Shown here: positions 46,600-56,949 of the stretch, piece after piece
Numbering within the stretch: position 1 is the stretch's first letter
Layout: each line of letters starts with the position of its first letter
Assembly (NCBI GenBank): GCA_963995505.1
Contig: OZ023186.1
Location: forward strand, 2,728,001-2,792,000
DNA length: 64,000 nt
Reading direction: 5' to 3'
Source of the DNA: Hypericum androsaemum
Lineage: Eukaryota > Streptophyta > Magnoliopsida > Malpighiales > Hypericaceae
Position numbers and translations under genes: made by a program
Notes under the pieces: generated by a model
Databases searched by the model: none
What the model was told of the DNA's origin: nothing
What the model saw: only the letters and a program-made list of their open reading frames with translations

Positions 46600-49466
46600 G
46601 ATCTCGTCGTTCTCCTCTTTCCTCTTTCCTAGACTCAGTCCGCCGCTTGCCGTTCGTCGGAGCTCCTCACCGTTCGTCGGCTAGCCCACTCATCTTTGCC
46701 GTTCTCCAAGTCTCACAGGCTTGCACTCTTAAGCAGCTTCTCGTAGCCCGACCTGGAACCGCCCGTAGCAAGCTGAGCACAGCCCGTGGGGGCGCTTCCT
46801 CCAGAATCCCTTGCAAAGCTCGGGTTTCTTCAAGCGGCGTTACAGATCCTTCTTCTGCTAGCTTCTATGGTGGCTCATGGAGAGGCGGGTCTGCCTTCAA
46901 TGGTGACTCAGGTTGCTGTGGGCTCGAGCTCATCCCAGCCTAGGGGTGGCTCCTCGCCTTTGGTTATTCATGACCCTCCATAGCCTGAGTCTCTAGCCTC
47001 CAAACCAGCTTAGCAACGATCATATGCAGATTCGGTTCGCTCGAGAGCTAGTGGCTGGTCTAATACAGGTAATTTTATTCGACCTAATCTTGATGGTGAC
47101 TTGCCTGTGCTTGAGGTGAATAAGGAACGATCAGCTAGCGGAGTTAATTATGGAGCTCGTGCTCTCATCGGGAGGTTGGTGAGGCCGAAGGGCAGCAAGC
47201 CTTGTTCCTCTTATGAATTGTGTTGTTCGGTTGTTAAGGCTTGGTCAATTCAGGATGTAAAGATGATGCCCCTGGGTATGGGTTATTTTGGGTTCAAATT
47301 TGCTATCGAGAAGGATCGGGATACGGTTTCGAGCTCAAGAGTTTGGCGCATTTCTCATGGCACTCTCTACATACAGCCATGGGCTCCTTTCTTCCGTCCG
47401 TCCAAGGTCTATGCTACTCGTGCGAAGGTTTGGGTTCAATTGGTGGGATTGAGTATGGAACATATTGAGCCCGACATTATTTTTGGTCTTACCGCATCAG
47501 TGGGTGATCCTATACGTGTTGACTCAGGTGCGTTGAATAAGGTCAATGGGGCTTCTGTCCGTATTCTTGTTGAGATTGATATGACCAGGCCACGTTGGGG
47601 CCAAATTTGCTTACGGCAGGATGATGGTAGTTGTCTTGTGGATGTTGTATACAAGGACTTGCCAATATTTTGTGAGCACTGCAAGGTGCTTGGACATGCC
47701 ACCTCTACTTGTCACAAGTTGTACCCTATGGAGGAAGTTCCGGGGGTGAATCAGAACATGGTTGAACCTCGGGTCGTAGTGGAGGCGAGAAAGGTTAGGC
47801 GAGTTTGGCAACAAAAAGTGCTTGCTTCGACTTCACATAATGGATTATCTGAGGTGTTGGAACTTGAGGAGGGAGAGATTGGTGTGGAGGGTGAGGTTGG
47901 ATGTCCTTCTCCCACAGCTCTTGAAGTCGAGGGAAGTATCTCTCTTGCTATGACAGCTTTGTTAGAACAATTTGCTTTTCAAGAGGATCTTATTTTACCT
48001 AAAAATTCTGAATTAGAGGTTGTATTGGGTGAGCTTATTCTTATTGAAAAGAATTTTAATTTTGAAGTTGGTCTTTCTGAGGAATTAGAGGAGTGTGCTA
48101 CTCTCGTTTGGAATAATGTTCTAGAGAATTTGGTGCAGCATGTCGAGATTTTGGGATGCAATCATGATATTGCAATTTTGGAGAAGGGCTTGGAGGTGGC
48201 TGTATCACATGATGCTCAGCTTGAGGGAGGCCAGTGTCTTGAAGAGGATGCTAATGAGGATTCTCATTCAGCTGTGATTTTGTCCCTTTCGAAGGGAGCT
48301 ATTGTTACCACGGCTAACGCTTTCGATGTTCATTGTGATGATGCGAGAGAAGAGGGTGAAATTCTGCCTGGTGATAAATGTTCTCCATTAAGTACAGGTC
48401 AGATTGTGGTTTCGAATGATTTGGTCCAGTTGATGGTACTTGACGAAGTTCCTGAGCAGTCTCCAGTGCCAAGTACAAATAACATGGAGGGGGATTGTGG
48501 TGTAATGATTGAGGAGGTCTCGCCCTCCCAAGATACAGGTCAGGTATTTTCAAGTCCGATTATAATAGAGCCGTTGACGCCGGTTTCACATATGACTGAC
48601 TCATCGGGTTCTAAGTCTAGGTCAGCATCGGGCAAGAAAAAGGGGCGCAAGAACGGCCCTTCCTCGGCTGAGTTATTGGCATCATTGTCTCCTGAGAATT
48701 TGGCAAAGGCTGAAGCTAGGAAGGCAGCATATGTTGCAGCGGGCGGGGGATTACCTACTCGCTCATTCGATCCTAAGGGCTCAAAGCATAAGGGTTTGAA
48801 GCCGGATTTTCTTGGCAAGGGAACCCCAATAATACAGGGACCGTCCCCATCTATTTTGGGCAGCACCTCTGCTTTACCTGCTATAGATCTCATGCCTATC
48901 CCAGGTCAAGAGGGCAATGGGGTCGTTGTTTTTTCTGACAACGATGATCTTCCAGACTCGTTGAAGTTCATGGGTTCGATTACGAAGAAGATGAAGAACA
49001 ATTGGGCGGACGAGGCGGATTCACAGTCGGACTTGGAGGACTTTTATCTACCACAGGCCAAGAACACTCGCTTTCAAGCGAGGAAGAAGACTGGGACTAT
49101 CTATGCAAGTAAGGATCTACGTTGGTTAGAGTACGAGGTGGACTTTTGATGCGCCGCGGCTGATTTATCACCTTGGACTACCCGTGTTGTGGGTACCCCT
49201 ACCCGTCTTCCTCCAACTTGTCCTCGGGGCTAGGAAGAAGAACGCGAAGAAAAAGAAGAAATGATCGCTTTAGATCATTGGTTCCTTCATCGGCCTTGCT
49301 ATCCCTCAAGTTTGTAGGGTCGAATTTTTCTTTATGGCGATAGGTTTGCTGTTTTGCGATTTCCTATTCGGCCTATGTGTTTGACTTCTCTTCCGTTTCC
49401 CTTTTTCCCTTCTTGTAACATTTTCGTTTCTTTGAGTAATGAAGTTTCTTTTCACACAAAAAAAAG
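46600..49466 (+). mobile_element. L1-type LINE with ORF1 only
   Basis: A GC-rich 5' part (46600-46860), an ORF1 (46867-49149), then a short 3' UTR (GCGATAGGTTTGCTG, TTGTAACATTTTCG, GAGTAATGAAG) ending in an A-run at 49459-49466. ORF2 (endonuclease/reverse transcriptase) is absent: only about 310 bp separate the ORF1 stop from the A-tail. No target duplication could be found, so the 5' boundary is approximate. Confidence 0.75.
46867..49149 (+). CDS. LINE ORF1 (DUF4283 and zinc-knuckle protein), two nonsense codons near start
   Basis: From 47101 a 682-codon frame is open. It contains a DUF4283 domain (about residues 10-170, ALIGRLVRPKG, GMGYFGFKFA, WPHGTLYIQPW-like region, RAKVWVQLVGL) and a CX2CX4HX4C zinc knuckle at residues 191-204 (CEHCKVLGH...C), followed by a long acidic, low-complexity tail with GKKKGRKNGPSSAE. 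This is the nucleic-acid-binding gag-like ORF1 of plant L1 elements. The same frame extends upstream to a better start (ATG 46867, MVAHGEAGLP) and a typical RSYADSV motif, but is broken by TAG at 46981 and 47011. Both would be CAG (Gln) before a C-to-T change. The long frame after them suggests a fairly recent insertion. Confidence 0.75.
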
Positions 49467-49852
49467 TCTACAGGAAAAAAGACAGAAAAAATCCAACTGA
49501 AAAAGATCTAGTCCGTCTTTCTATTTTTTTCTTAAATTGAATTGGATGAATCAACAACAGATCTGATGTCGTGTGGTATATTTTTGAAATTTTTTGGATT
49601 CTGATCATGAAGCGTATGTACTATATGAGATGAACGTCTTCCTTAAACATCAAGTGCGTGAGCCAGAAGGTTGTCCTCTATCAAATGATGTTCATCACTA
49701 AATTTTACTAGAACATAGATAATGTTTAACCTTCCAATTTTATTAAACAGAACTAGAACAGCCAACATAAACATCAAAACAATACAACACTAAACCTCTA
49801 AACTAGATGATACATTACTCAGCATCACAAATTGTTAACCACTTGGATGCTC

Positions 49853-50890
49853 TTATTTGAAAAAAGGCCATAGACTCGACGATGTCGTTCTGAATTGAGT
49901 TGGTCGTTCTGAATTAACAATAGACGAGACGTCCCATGGGACATCATTGGAATACCACGGTTTCTGATCATGAAGCGTATGATGAACATCTTCCGCGAGT
50001 GAGCGAGCCACTAGGTTAGCGCCTCTCTTGACCCGTTTGACAACTAGATCCATGTCAAGGCTCTGCAGCAACACACTACACTCCATGACAGCCACGCCGT
50101 ACTCGGACCATTCTTCCCTCCCCGAAGAAAGCCGCTGAGCTAGCACCAAGCAATCCGTCTCCACGATCAGCCCCCCTGTTGGGTAAACTCAGGGTCTCGG
50201 CCAATCAGAGACCCTCTCGCATGGCAGTCACCTTCAACATGACTTCGGTTACGTTCCAGCTTAAGCTACAATACATAGAACGATATATCTTTCCCGTAGC
50301 ACAGCTCCAAATCCTGTAAGCATGCTTTCAGATTTCTCATAACCACAAAATTTTGGCGAAGAATTCAGAGCATCTACATTCAACTTGAGGGGGCCCCCAT
50401 TTGTTAACCATCGCCCTCGCATCTTCTTTCTCGACTTTTATTAAGCATGCGTCGTCTTTGGCTCGGGCCTACATATATATGTGAACACCAAGTATAATGA
50501 TTAGTCGGGTCATTGGATGTATGAATAAAGAAAATAAATACTAAAGCATTCCTTAGCTTCCATTAGAATCCCAAGAAACGGAAGAAGGTTACAAGTTGCA
50601 CCTACCTCTTCAGACGACTTTCTTGAGGCAGCATCATGGCGAGCCTCCATCCATGTCTTTCAATTTCTCTTGCACAGATTTCAACTAATTTTCCAGAACT
50701 TCAATTTTCTTCTTATTTTCATCGCTCGCACTTTCTACCAACTTCAATCCAGAACCCTCTTTCCATGAAGCGACTCTTTACCTACCACTGTATTTTCTGC
50801 ACCGGAGCAAGTTTCAGTTTTCTGGGCTAACCATGTCTCCAACTCTGTGATCCAGTCTTGGTCCATCTTTCTCTCCCGCTCCAACCACAC
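49853..50890 (-). pseudogene. coiled-coil / RNase H-like family, copy C
   Basis: The minus strand from about 50890 holds a decayed coiled-coil exon (RERKMDQDWITELETWLAQK, stops at the VLD motif), ending RKSSEE and a GTAGGT donor near 50595. Next is an acceptor and ARAKDDACLIKVEKEDARAM, VNKWGPP (about 50470-50380). A frame-broken RNase H-like region follows (FGAVLRERY, MLKV.AMREGL), and then an open stretch 50164-49853: ETDCLVLAQRLSSGREEWSE and VVKRVKRGANLVARSLAED. The ETD and AMREGL motifs carry the acidic positions of RNase H-fold domains. Several stops and frameshifts, so inactive. Confidence 0.7.
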
Positions 50891-51179
50891 ACATTAGTTA
50901 TTATTGTTAGGAAATTAAACTGGGATGGCCAGTATTTAGAGGGTGGACATTTAATTAAATTTGTGTCTTGGACTTTGGATCCTAAACTTAATTAATTAAA
51001 TGATCATTAACTATGGGCCACAAGGCCAGCATTGGCGCAGGCCGTTTCGATTCCCAAAATTGGAATAGAATTACCACATAACACAATGTAATCGATTTTA
51101 GAAGAATTAAATATTATTCACATTATTTTTGTAAACTTTCATAATATATGTTGGAAATATTTTTAGATAAATATTTTAC

Positions 51180-51290
51180 ACTTCTGCACAAATTCCTGTC
51201 GAAACAACGTCCCAAGCACATGTTTTATGGGGCACCTCTCGTCTTCATAATAACCTCTATCATGGCAAAACACAGAACATTGAAAAGGAC
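51180..51290 (-). pseudogene. S-protein homolog relic
   Basis: The minus strand reads CSVFCHDRGYYEDERCP and then VLGTLFRQEFVQKC, matching the C-terminal part of the S-protein homolog at 55.1-55.6 kb (CAVFAHDRDYYAEKRCP) with frame breaks. A local duplicate reduced to about 110 bp. Confidence 0.72.
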
Positions 51291-51596
51291 GAGAAACACA
51301 AATTTGTTTAATAACCAAATAAATAAAAAATACGACCAAGTTCATTGACAATTTGTTTTCTTACATGCACAGTTGAAACAGGCATACTGACGTTCGACCA
51401 TTGGGATAGAAAGCCACATTGTTCCTCGGATTAGAATATTTGACACACTTAAAACCATTAAGACATATGTGACCCTCTGCGACACAAATCAAATCTCAAA
51501 CTACTTGGAACTTTCTCGTCCATAGCATTTCAGGACAATTATGTGGACAATTGCAATCCGTCTCCACGATAAGCCTCGGGACTGGCAAAGCATGAG

Positions 51597-52360
51597 TCAC
51601 TGCCCACCTGAGACCTCTCTCATGGCGACCACCTTCAACATTGTGTCACTGAAGTTGCCTCTTAATTTGAAAGCTATGGAATGTATCTTACGATCATAAT
51701 GGTCCCGAATTACTGCACCAATTCCAGTGCGAGGGCACGACCCAGAAAAGTTCTTGGCGTCTACATTTAGCTCGAGAGAGCCCTCCGGAGGAGGCACCCA
51801 TTCCTTCTTCATCGCCCTATTTTCTTCTATCTCAAACCTAACCAAACTCGCCCTGTCCTCAGATATGGGCTGTATCGAAAAACCAATAAGACTGCTACTT
51901 AGAATCATAAAAAAGAAGCAGCCTAATTAAATAGTTTTGATCATGTGATGATCCATATCATTACTGTTTGACCTAATATTTTACGCTGATTATATAACTT
52001 GATAATATACTCGAATACGCAGAATTTCAAATTGCACTTCTATTCATCACGGTAAAAAATTTCAAAACTATATGGACACGCAGACGTAGAAGAGAAATGT
52101 TATCACCTCTAATCATGAATTTTCTATTTGTAACTTATTTCCTAAACAATTTCTAAACATGATTTTTCTAATGCTTGCATTTCAAAAAGGATTGAAAAAA
52201 TACCATGCACGATAGCTTCCTCGTAGCTTCTTCTAACTTGCGTCTTGCACTTAGTTCATCCTCCAAGTCCTTCACTTTCTTTTGCATCAATTTTAACTAT
52301 TTCTCCAGCTCTTGAACTTCCCTCTCATCGTTTTCATGCATTTTCCTATATTTTCTCCTC
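51597..52360 (-). pseudogene. coiled-coil / RNase H-like family, copy D
   Basis: A coiled-coil exon relic (about 52360-52205: HENDEREVQELEK, one TAG, KLMQKKVKDLEDELSARRKL). After an acceptor CGATACAG comes an open RNase H-like exon ending at 51597: RASLVRFEIEENRAMKKEWV, PPPEGSLELNVDAKNFSG, GIGAVIRDHYDRKIHSIAFK, LRGNFSDTMLKVVAMREVSG. This is the best preserved N-terminal half of the domain, including the LNVDA strand with the first acidic residue. Sequence beyond the stop (about 51590-51540) still resembles the family but is broken. The coiled-coil relic is next to a copia element. Confidence 0.68.
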
Positions 52361-52534
52361 TAAGAAATCCCTTATCTCTTGAAATTATATGACTGTTGTC
52401 CGTCCAATTTATAGAGTACTTGACGAGGCAGATGAGGAGGATGCTTAATTCGGCCTCTGCGCTTCCGGCTTTTAATTTCTACGGTGGGAGACGAAGAGAT
52501 TATTGCCCCTTTGTATTATTCAAAGATACCATTT

Positions 52535-54420
52535 TGTTAGGAATTCATCAACTTAGAGAATAATATGCGCAAAGAACACGGACGCAAGAGATAACGTGGT
52601 TCGATCTAATGCCTACGTCCACGGAGAGAAAGGAGAACTTTTATTGATGACTTTTCGAGCCACAAAACCATACAAAAAAGCTAGGGTAACATGTCTTTAT
52701 ATAGAGACAAATCCTTGGTGTACAAGTAACCTATCTAGGTCGAATTATGAGTCCAAAACCTAGTCAGAATACGAATAGGAATAGGAAATATCCTATTTCT
52801 CGCTATCCCAACAATCTCCACTTTGGCAAAAAATCATCTCATGGAAGAACCATGAAGCTCCACCCGAACTTCAACAAACTCCACCTTGACAAAACACCAC
52901 CCCATGAAGAACCATGAGATCTTGCAAAACCAATCCGACTCCACCGACTCAATCTCGGACCATAGATAACTGCATCAATAAGACCATCTCAACTTTCTCT
53001 TCACCTTTTATTCAATGACTTGGAACCAGCCCCCAAACTTGAGCTTCTGAGCTTGCTTGGCCTATTCCCTCCAACCTCCATCAAACCCCAACTAGCGAGT
53101 CCACTTTCTGAAGCAACCTTGCGACCAATAGACGTACCCTCTATTTTTCGATCAGCCCTATGCTCCGCAACCTCGAACTGCTCTTCCGTTGGATCTTTTT
53201 GCCTCAAACCAATACTACTTGCCATAGCATACAAAGGGCAACCTTTTATTCCACTAAGTAGGATCCTCGACATGCCTCGAACTCTACTGTTCGGCCTTGA
53301 GTGAGATACCTGATTCGCCCGTGGTGTCACCAATGGCTTCGCATGCCCAATGCAAAACCTATCCAACACCTTTGGCGTGCACTTCCCTTTAGACAACCAT
53401 AGCGGGGCCCAGCTAACAATGCTTCTCTGAGACAACCATGGCTCCTTGCCAACCATGCCTCCATGAAACAACCATAGCTTGCTATCCATGTCTTCGCGAA
53501 TCGCAACTACACTCAAACCATCCATGTCAAGCCTTTGCTCCCTCATACGAACCAACGTCATATGACCTGAGCTTTTTTCCACTTCATCAGACCCATTGAT
53601 GTGACTCCACCTACAATAATATTCTCCATTAACCTGTAGGTATTTCCTTTCACCATTCATCCCTACCATCGCATCCTTATCCATCTTTTTAGCCTACCTT
53701 TATAACTATCATTGTTATAATCCAAGGTCCCTAACAAAAAGAGATTACCAGGATGCATTGGACTTGATGAGACAGAAAGGCAGTCACCATCCGACCCGTC
53801 TGAACATGTGGCTATGGTTGTGGATGCAGATTCCTCCTCATTATCTTGATCCCTAGTTCATCCTGGATAGTCCCCTTCATGCGCCCTTCTCAGCACTTGA
53901 AGCCACTTCCATTGTACTTCTTTGACTCCGACCTGGATCCTCTTCCACAACCCAGCTGGTGGCTCCTCATCATTCGCCAAGCCCAAGCGAATCTTCGCTA
54001 CCGCTTTGGCCTCCAACTCTTCCCGCTCTTGCTCCTCCATCTTCTCAGACTTCTTCTCCGAGAGTGCAATAACCATCTCTTGCTGCACAAGGAGATCCCT
54101 GACAAGCCTTTGCCATAACCCGAAATTCAATGAACCATCGAACTTCACAAGAGCAAACTTCGCGCCGTGATTCGACATCCTCCAACCTTAGCTTTTGATA
54201 CCACTTGTTAGGAATTCAGCAACTAGAGAACAAAATGCGCAAAGAACACGGACGCAATAGTTTACGTGGTTCGGCCTAATGCCTACATCCACGGAGAGAA
54301 ATGAGAACTTTTATTGATGAGTTTCCGAGTCACAAAGCCATACCAAAAATCTAGGATAACATGTCTTTATATAGAGACAAACCCTGGTATACAATTAATC
54401 TATCTAGGTCGGATTAGAAT
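52535..54420 (-). mobile_element. internally deleted Ty1-copia retrotransposon
   Basis: The LTR at 52535-52813 (279 bp, TG...CA in both senses, TGTTAGGAATTC and TATCCCAACA ends) is repeated from 54206 to about 54420, where the second copy is cut short. In minus orientation the 54206 LTR is followed after two bases by the primer site TGGTATCAAAAGC (54203-54191), then gag (54178-53858: MSNHGAKFALVKFDGSLNFG, LWQRLVRDLLVQQ). Next is a decayed frame (53684-53001) whose KVLDRFCIGHAKPLVTP and CPLYAMASSIG are the end of the copia reverse transcriptase. Then comes a purine tract CAAAGTGGAGAT before the other LTR. Most of gag, protease, integrase and RT is deleted; not autonomous. Confidence 0.85.
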
Positions 54421-55123
54421 TCAGATAACCACCCGCTTCTTAATTACAGAATTAATAGAACAATCCACATAGAGTGGAGGGGCTTTTGATTAAATCCGCG
54501 TCCTTGGACTTTGAAGCTTACACTTGAAGATCTGGATTTGACATTTATTTAGAGGGGCTTTTCGCTTTTTAGTGTTCATTTTCTAATTATAGTTTTTGAA
54601 CTTTCAGGGTTGTGACAAAAATCACTCTTCTTCCCCACCATTAGCTTATATTAAAATTCAGACTTGGTCGCCATATACTGTATCCTCCAAGTCCACCAAT
54701 AGTTAATTAAGTGAAAGGTTATATGAAATCCGAAGAATTGTCTCTTTCAATTTATATAAAGTACTGATTGACATGGCAGATGATAATGCTTTAGAGATCT
54801 CGAATCCGAAATATTTGTTACACAATACTGTTAAATACTTGTTATGGGAAATTTGTTGTCATTCAAAAATCCTACTCAGTTTGAACCTGGATTAGTAATT
54901 CCAATAGATTTTTCGGATACCAAATGTTATTAGCCAATATACCAGATGTTATCAGCCAATATTTTGGCCATTAGTTGAATAATAGTAACATAACATATGA
55001 TTGATTAATCAATGACATCTTCCTTCGTTGTAGACAACGTAGAAATTAAAACGTAGAGAGATCATTATTATTACACAACAAGAGCTATTGCTCGTATATT
55101 TTGGTCAATAATGTTCGTCATTG

Positions 55124-55630
55124 CTAACATTCGAGAAAACCGCAATCTTTGCATTCGCTACCCCAATGATGGCAGTTTTTATATGCACCAACTTTAGCAC
55201 AAATTCCAGTCGGAACAACGTCCCAAGTGCATGTTTTATTAGGGCATCTCTTTTCAGCGTAATAGTCCCTATCATGGGCGAAAACTGCGCAGCTCTGGGT
55301 CTCCCTATGGTTTATACCATTTTTGTCCTTCACAACCCACGAAAAGCTACAATGGAACAATGTGCTATGCCAAAAGTTTGGTGTGAAGCTGAAAGAGTAG
55401 GTTGAACGTGGTCCGGAGGGTTTGAGTAAATGGCTGCCCAAGTCGACGTCTCCGGATTGGCAATGCAAATTGAGCCATCGACTGTAGCCGATAGCGTTAC
55501 GAAGAATCACGGTGAATCTTTCGTATGATTGATTTGTCACAATTGTGTTGTTCATTGTTGTTGTCGCACTGATGGTCATGACCAACAACATTGTCACGTG
55601 GAAGAAGACAAGAAAAGTATGTTTGCACAT
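55124..55630 (-). CDS. S-protein homolog (plant self-incompatibility S1 family)
   Basis: A single-exon gene of 168 aa, as usual for this family of small secreted plant proteins. Hydrophobic signal peptide, residues 1-25. S1-family landmarks: LNLHCQSGDVDLGSHLL (57), YSFSFTPNFWHSTLFHCSFSW (78-98) and the CPNKTCTWDV region (129-138). Potential N-glycosylation sites at NNT, NQS and NKT. The family includes the Papaver female self-incompatibility determinant, but most members have unknown roles. The C-terminus is unusual: after TWDVVPTGIC it adds GAYKNCHHWGSECKDCGFLE plus a final Cys, giving 11 cysteines overall where four to six are common. Start chosen as the first ATG of the frame and because it gives a clean signal peptide. 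A decayed paralog lies at 51.2 kb. Confidence 0.88.
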   Translation of the reverse strand: MCKHTFLVFFHVTMLLVMTISATTTMNNTIVTNQSYERFTVILRNAIGYSRWLNLHCQSGDVDLGSHLLKPSGPRSTYSFSFTPNFWHSTLFHCSFSWVVKDKNGINHRETQSCAVFAHDRDYYAEKRCPNKTCTWDVVPTGICAKVGAYKNCHHWGSECKDCGFLEC

Positions 55631-55738
55631 TCTCCTATGTTTGTTTACTCACAATTATAATAGAGCCAAACTTTTTTTTTTTTTGCGGGGAATGATAGGG
55701 CCAGACTTTATTAGATAACAAGTGCTACATTTCCAAAG

Positions 55739-56940
55739 GGGAAAAGTCCACATTAGTACATTGTGGTTTGCTTGATTATCAGAAATAGGTTTGTGGTTTC
55801 AAACTCATCAAGGAAGTCTCCTGTGGTTTCACGGACTCATCAATTAAAGGCTCGGATAGCTCTCCGAGCCTAGTCAGCATCCTTGGAGCTTGCCACATCA
55901 GAACGGTGTCATTTTTTGGCCTAGGTGGCACTCCACGTCGGATTAATTATTAACCCAAAATTGCTGACATGGCCTAGGTGCCACGTAGGATTAATTATTA
56001 ACCCAAAATTATTAACCCACATCATTCTGACGTCCTCCTCCTTCTTCCTCCTCCTTCCCTTTCTTCCTTCATCCCCTGTCAAAAACCCAAACCCACGAAT
56101 CCCCTATCAAAACCCCAAACCCATGAATCCTTCATCCCCTGTCAAAAATCCAAACCTACGATCCAACAACCAAGACACCAGGGGGAGGAGACGATGTGTG
56201 GCCGGCTCCAACGACGTCATCGTCGTTTCCTCGGTCTCGACATTGGAGCAGCGACTTTGCCATTGGTCTCTCCACCCCCGACGACTACAACTTCAACTCA
56301 AGTGAAATCGGGGTTCTCGTCCAGCCGGGTTCAGCCACGGCTTAGACGAACTCCACTCGTAGGCAAAAACCCACACGACCAGCGGCGGTGACAGGTTCGA
56401 AAAAAACCCTAGATCCCCGGAAATTTGAAACCAATAAGAGAGGTTACAATTTTTTTCGAAGCTTACCAGTGAACTTTACTGAGGAAATGGGAGGCGAGGG
56501 GAAGAGGTTGTGAGGGGTGGGAGGCGAGGGGGAGAGGTCGGGAGGGGGATGGGAGGGGAGGGAGGCGAGGGGGAGAGGTCGGGAGGGGGATGGGAGGGGA
56601 GGGAGGCGAGGGGAAGAGGTTTGGAGGGAGGATGGGAAAAGAATCGAGGGAGAGGGAGGATTATATATTTAAAGGGGTTAAAAAAAAAGAATGGCAATTT
56701 TTGATTTTTTAACTTTCCACGTCAGCATTTTGGGTAAAAATTACGTGGCATGCCACATAGGACAAAAAATGACGTCGTTCTGATATGGAGGGCCAATGGA
56801 TGCTGACTAGGCTCGGGGAGCTATCCGAGCCTTTAGTTGATGAGTTCGTAAAAACACAGGACCCTTTTTGATGAGTTTGAAACCACAAACCTATTTCTGA
56901 TAATCAAGCAAACCACAATGTACTAATGTAGACTTTTCCC
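55739..56940. mobile_element. MULE-type TIR element with perfect 9-bp target duplication
   Basis: Termini GGGAAAAGTC...GACTTTTCCC with inverted arms of about 240 bp (TACATTGTGGTTTGCTTGATTA, GGCTCGGATAGCTCTCCGAGCC, CACGTCGGATTAATTA on the left). It is flanked by TTTCCAAAG at 55730-55738 and 56941-56949. The core is GC-richer than the arms, with a proline/asparagine-rich frame (about 56040-56390) that I do not recognise and a G-rich minisatellite. Same terminal family as 6824, 27184 and 28974. Confidence 0.9.
56485..56645. repeat. G-rich minisatellite, 41-bp period
   Basis: Units starting GAGGCGAGGGG at 56521, 56562 and 56603, with a partial unit at 56491, contain GGTCGGGAGGGGGATGGGAGG. Runs of three or more G close together could form G-quadruplexes. 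The purely compositional frames across it (Gly/Arg/Glu or Pro/Ser) are not genes. Confidence 0.85.
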
Positions 56941-56949
56941 TTTCCAAAG

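Noticed and set aside
47101..49149. A normal host gene for the 682-codon frame
   Set aside because: DUF4283 plus the CX2CX4HX4C knuckle, the RSYADSV motif upstream and an A-run 310 bp after the stop identify LINE ORF1.
56476..56704. Gly/Glu/Arg-rich and Pro/Ser-rich frames on opposite strands
   Set aside because: Products of the 41-bp G-rich minisatellite, not genes.
55730..56949. The TIR element as regulatory sequence of the adjacent S-protein homolog
   Set aside because: It starts about 100 bp upstream of that gene and could influence it, but perfect 9-bp duplications show an independent insertion and no promoter motif is evident.
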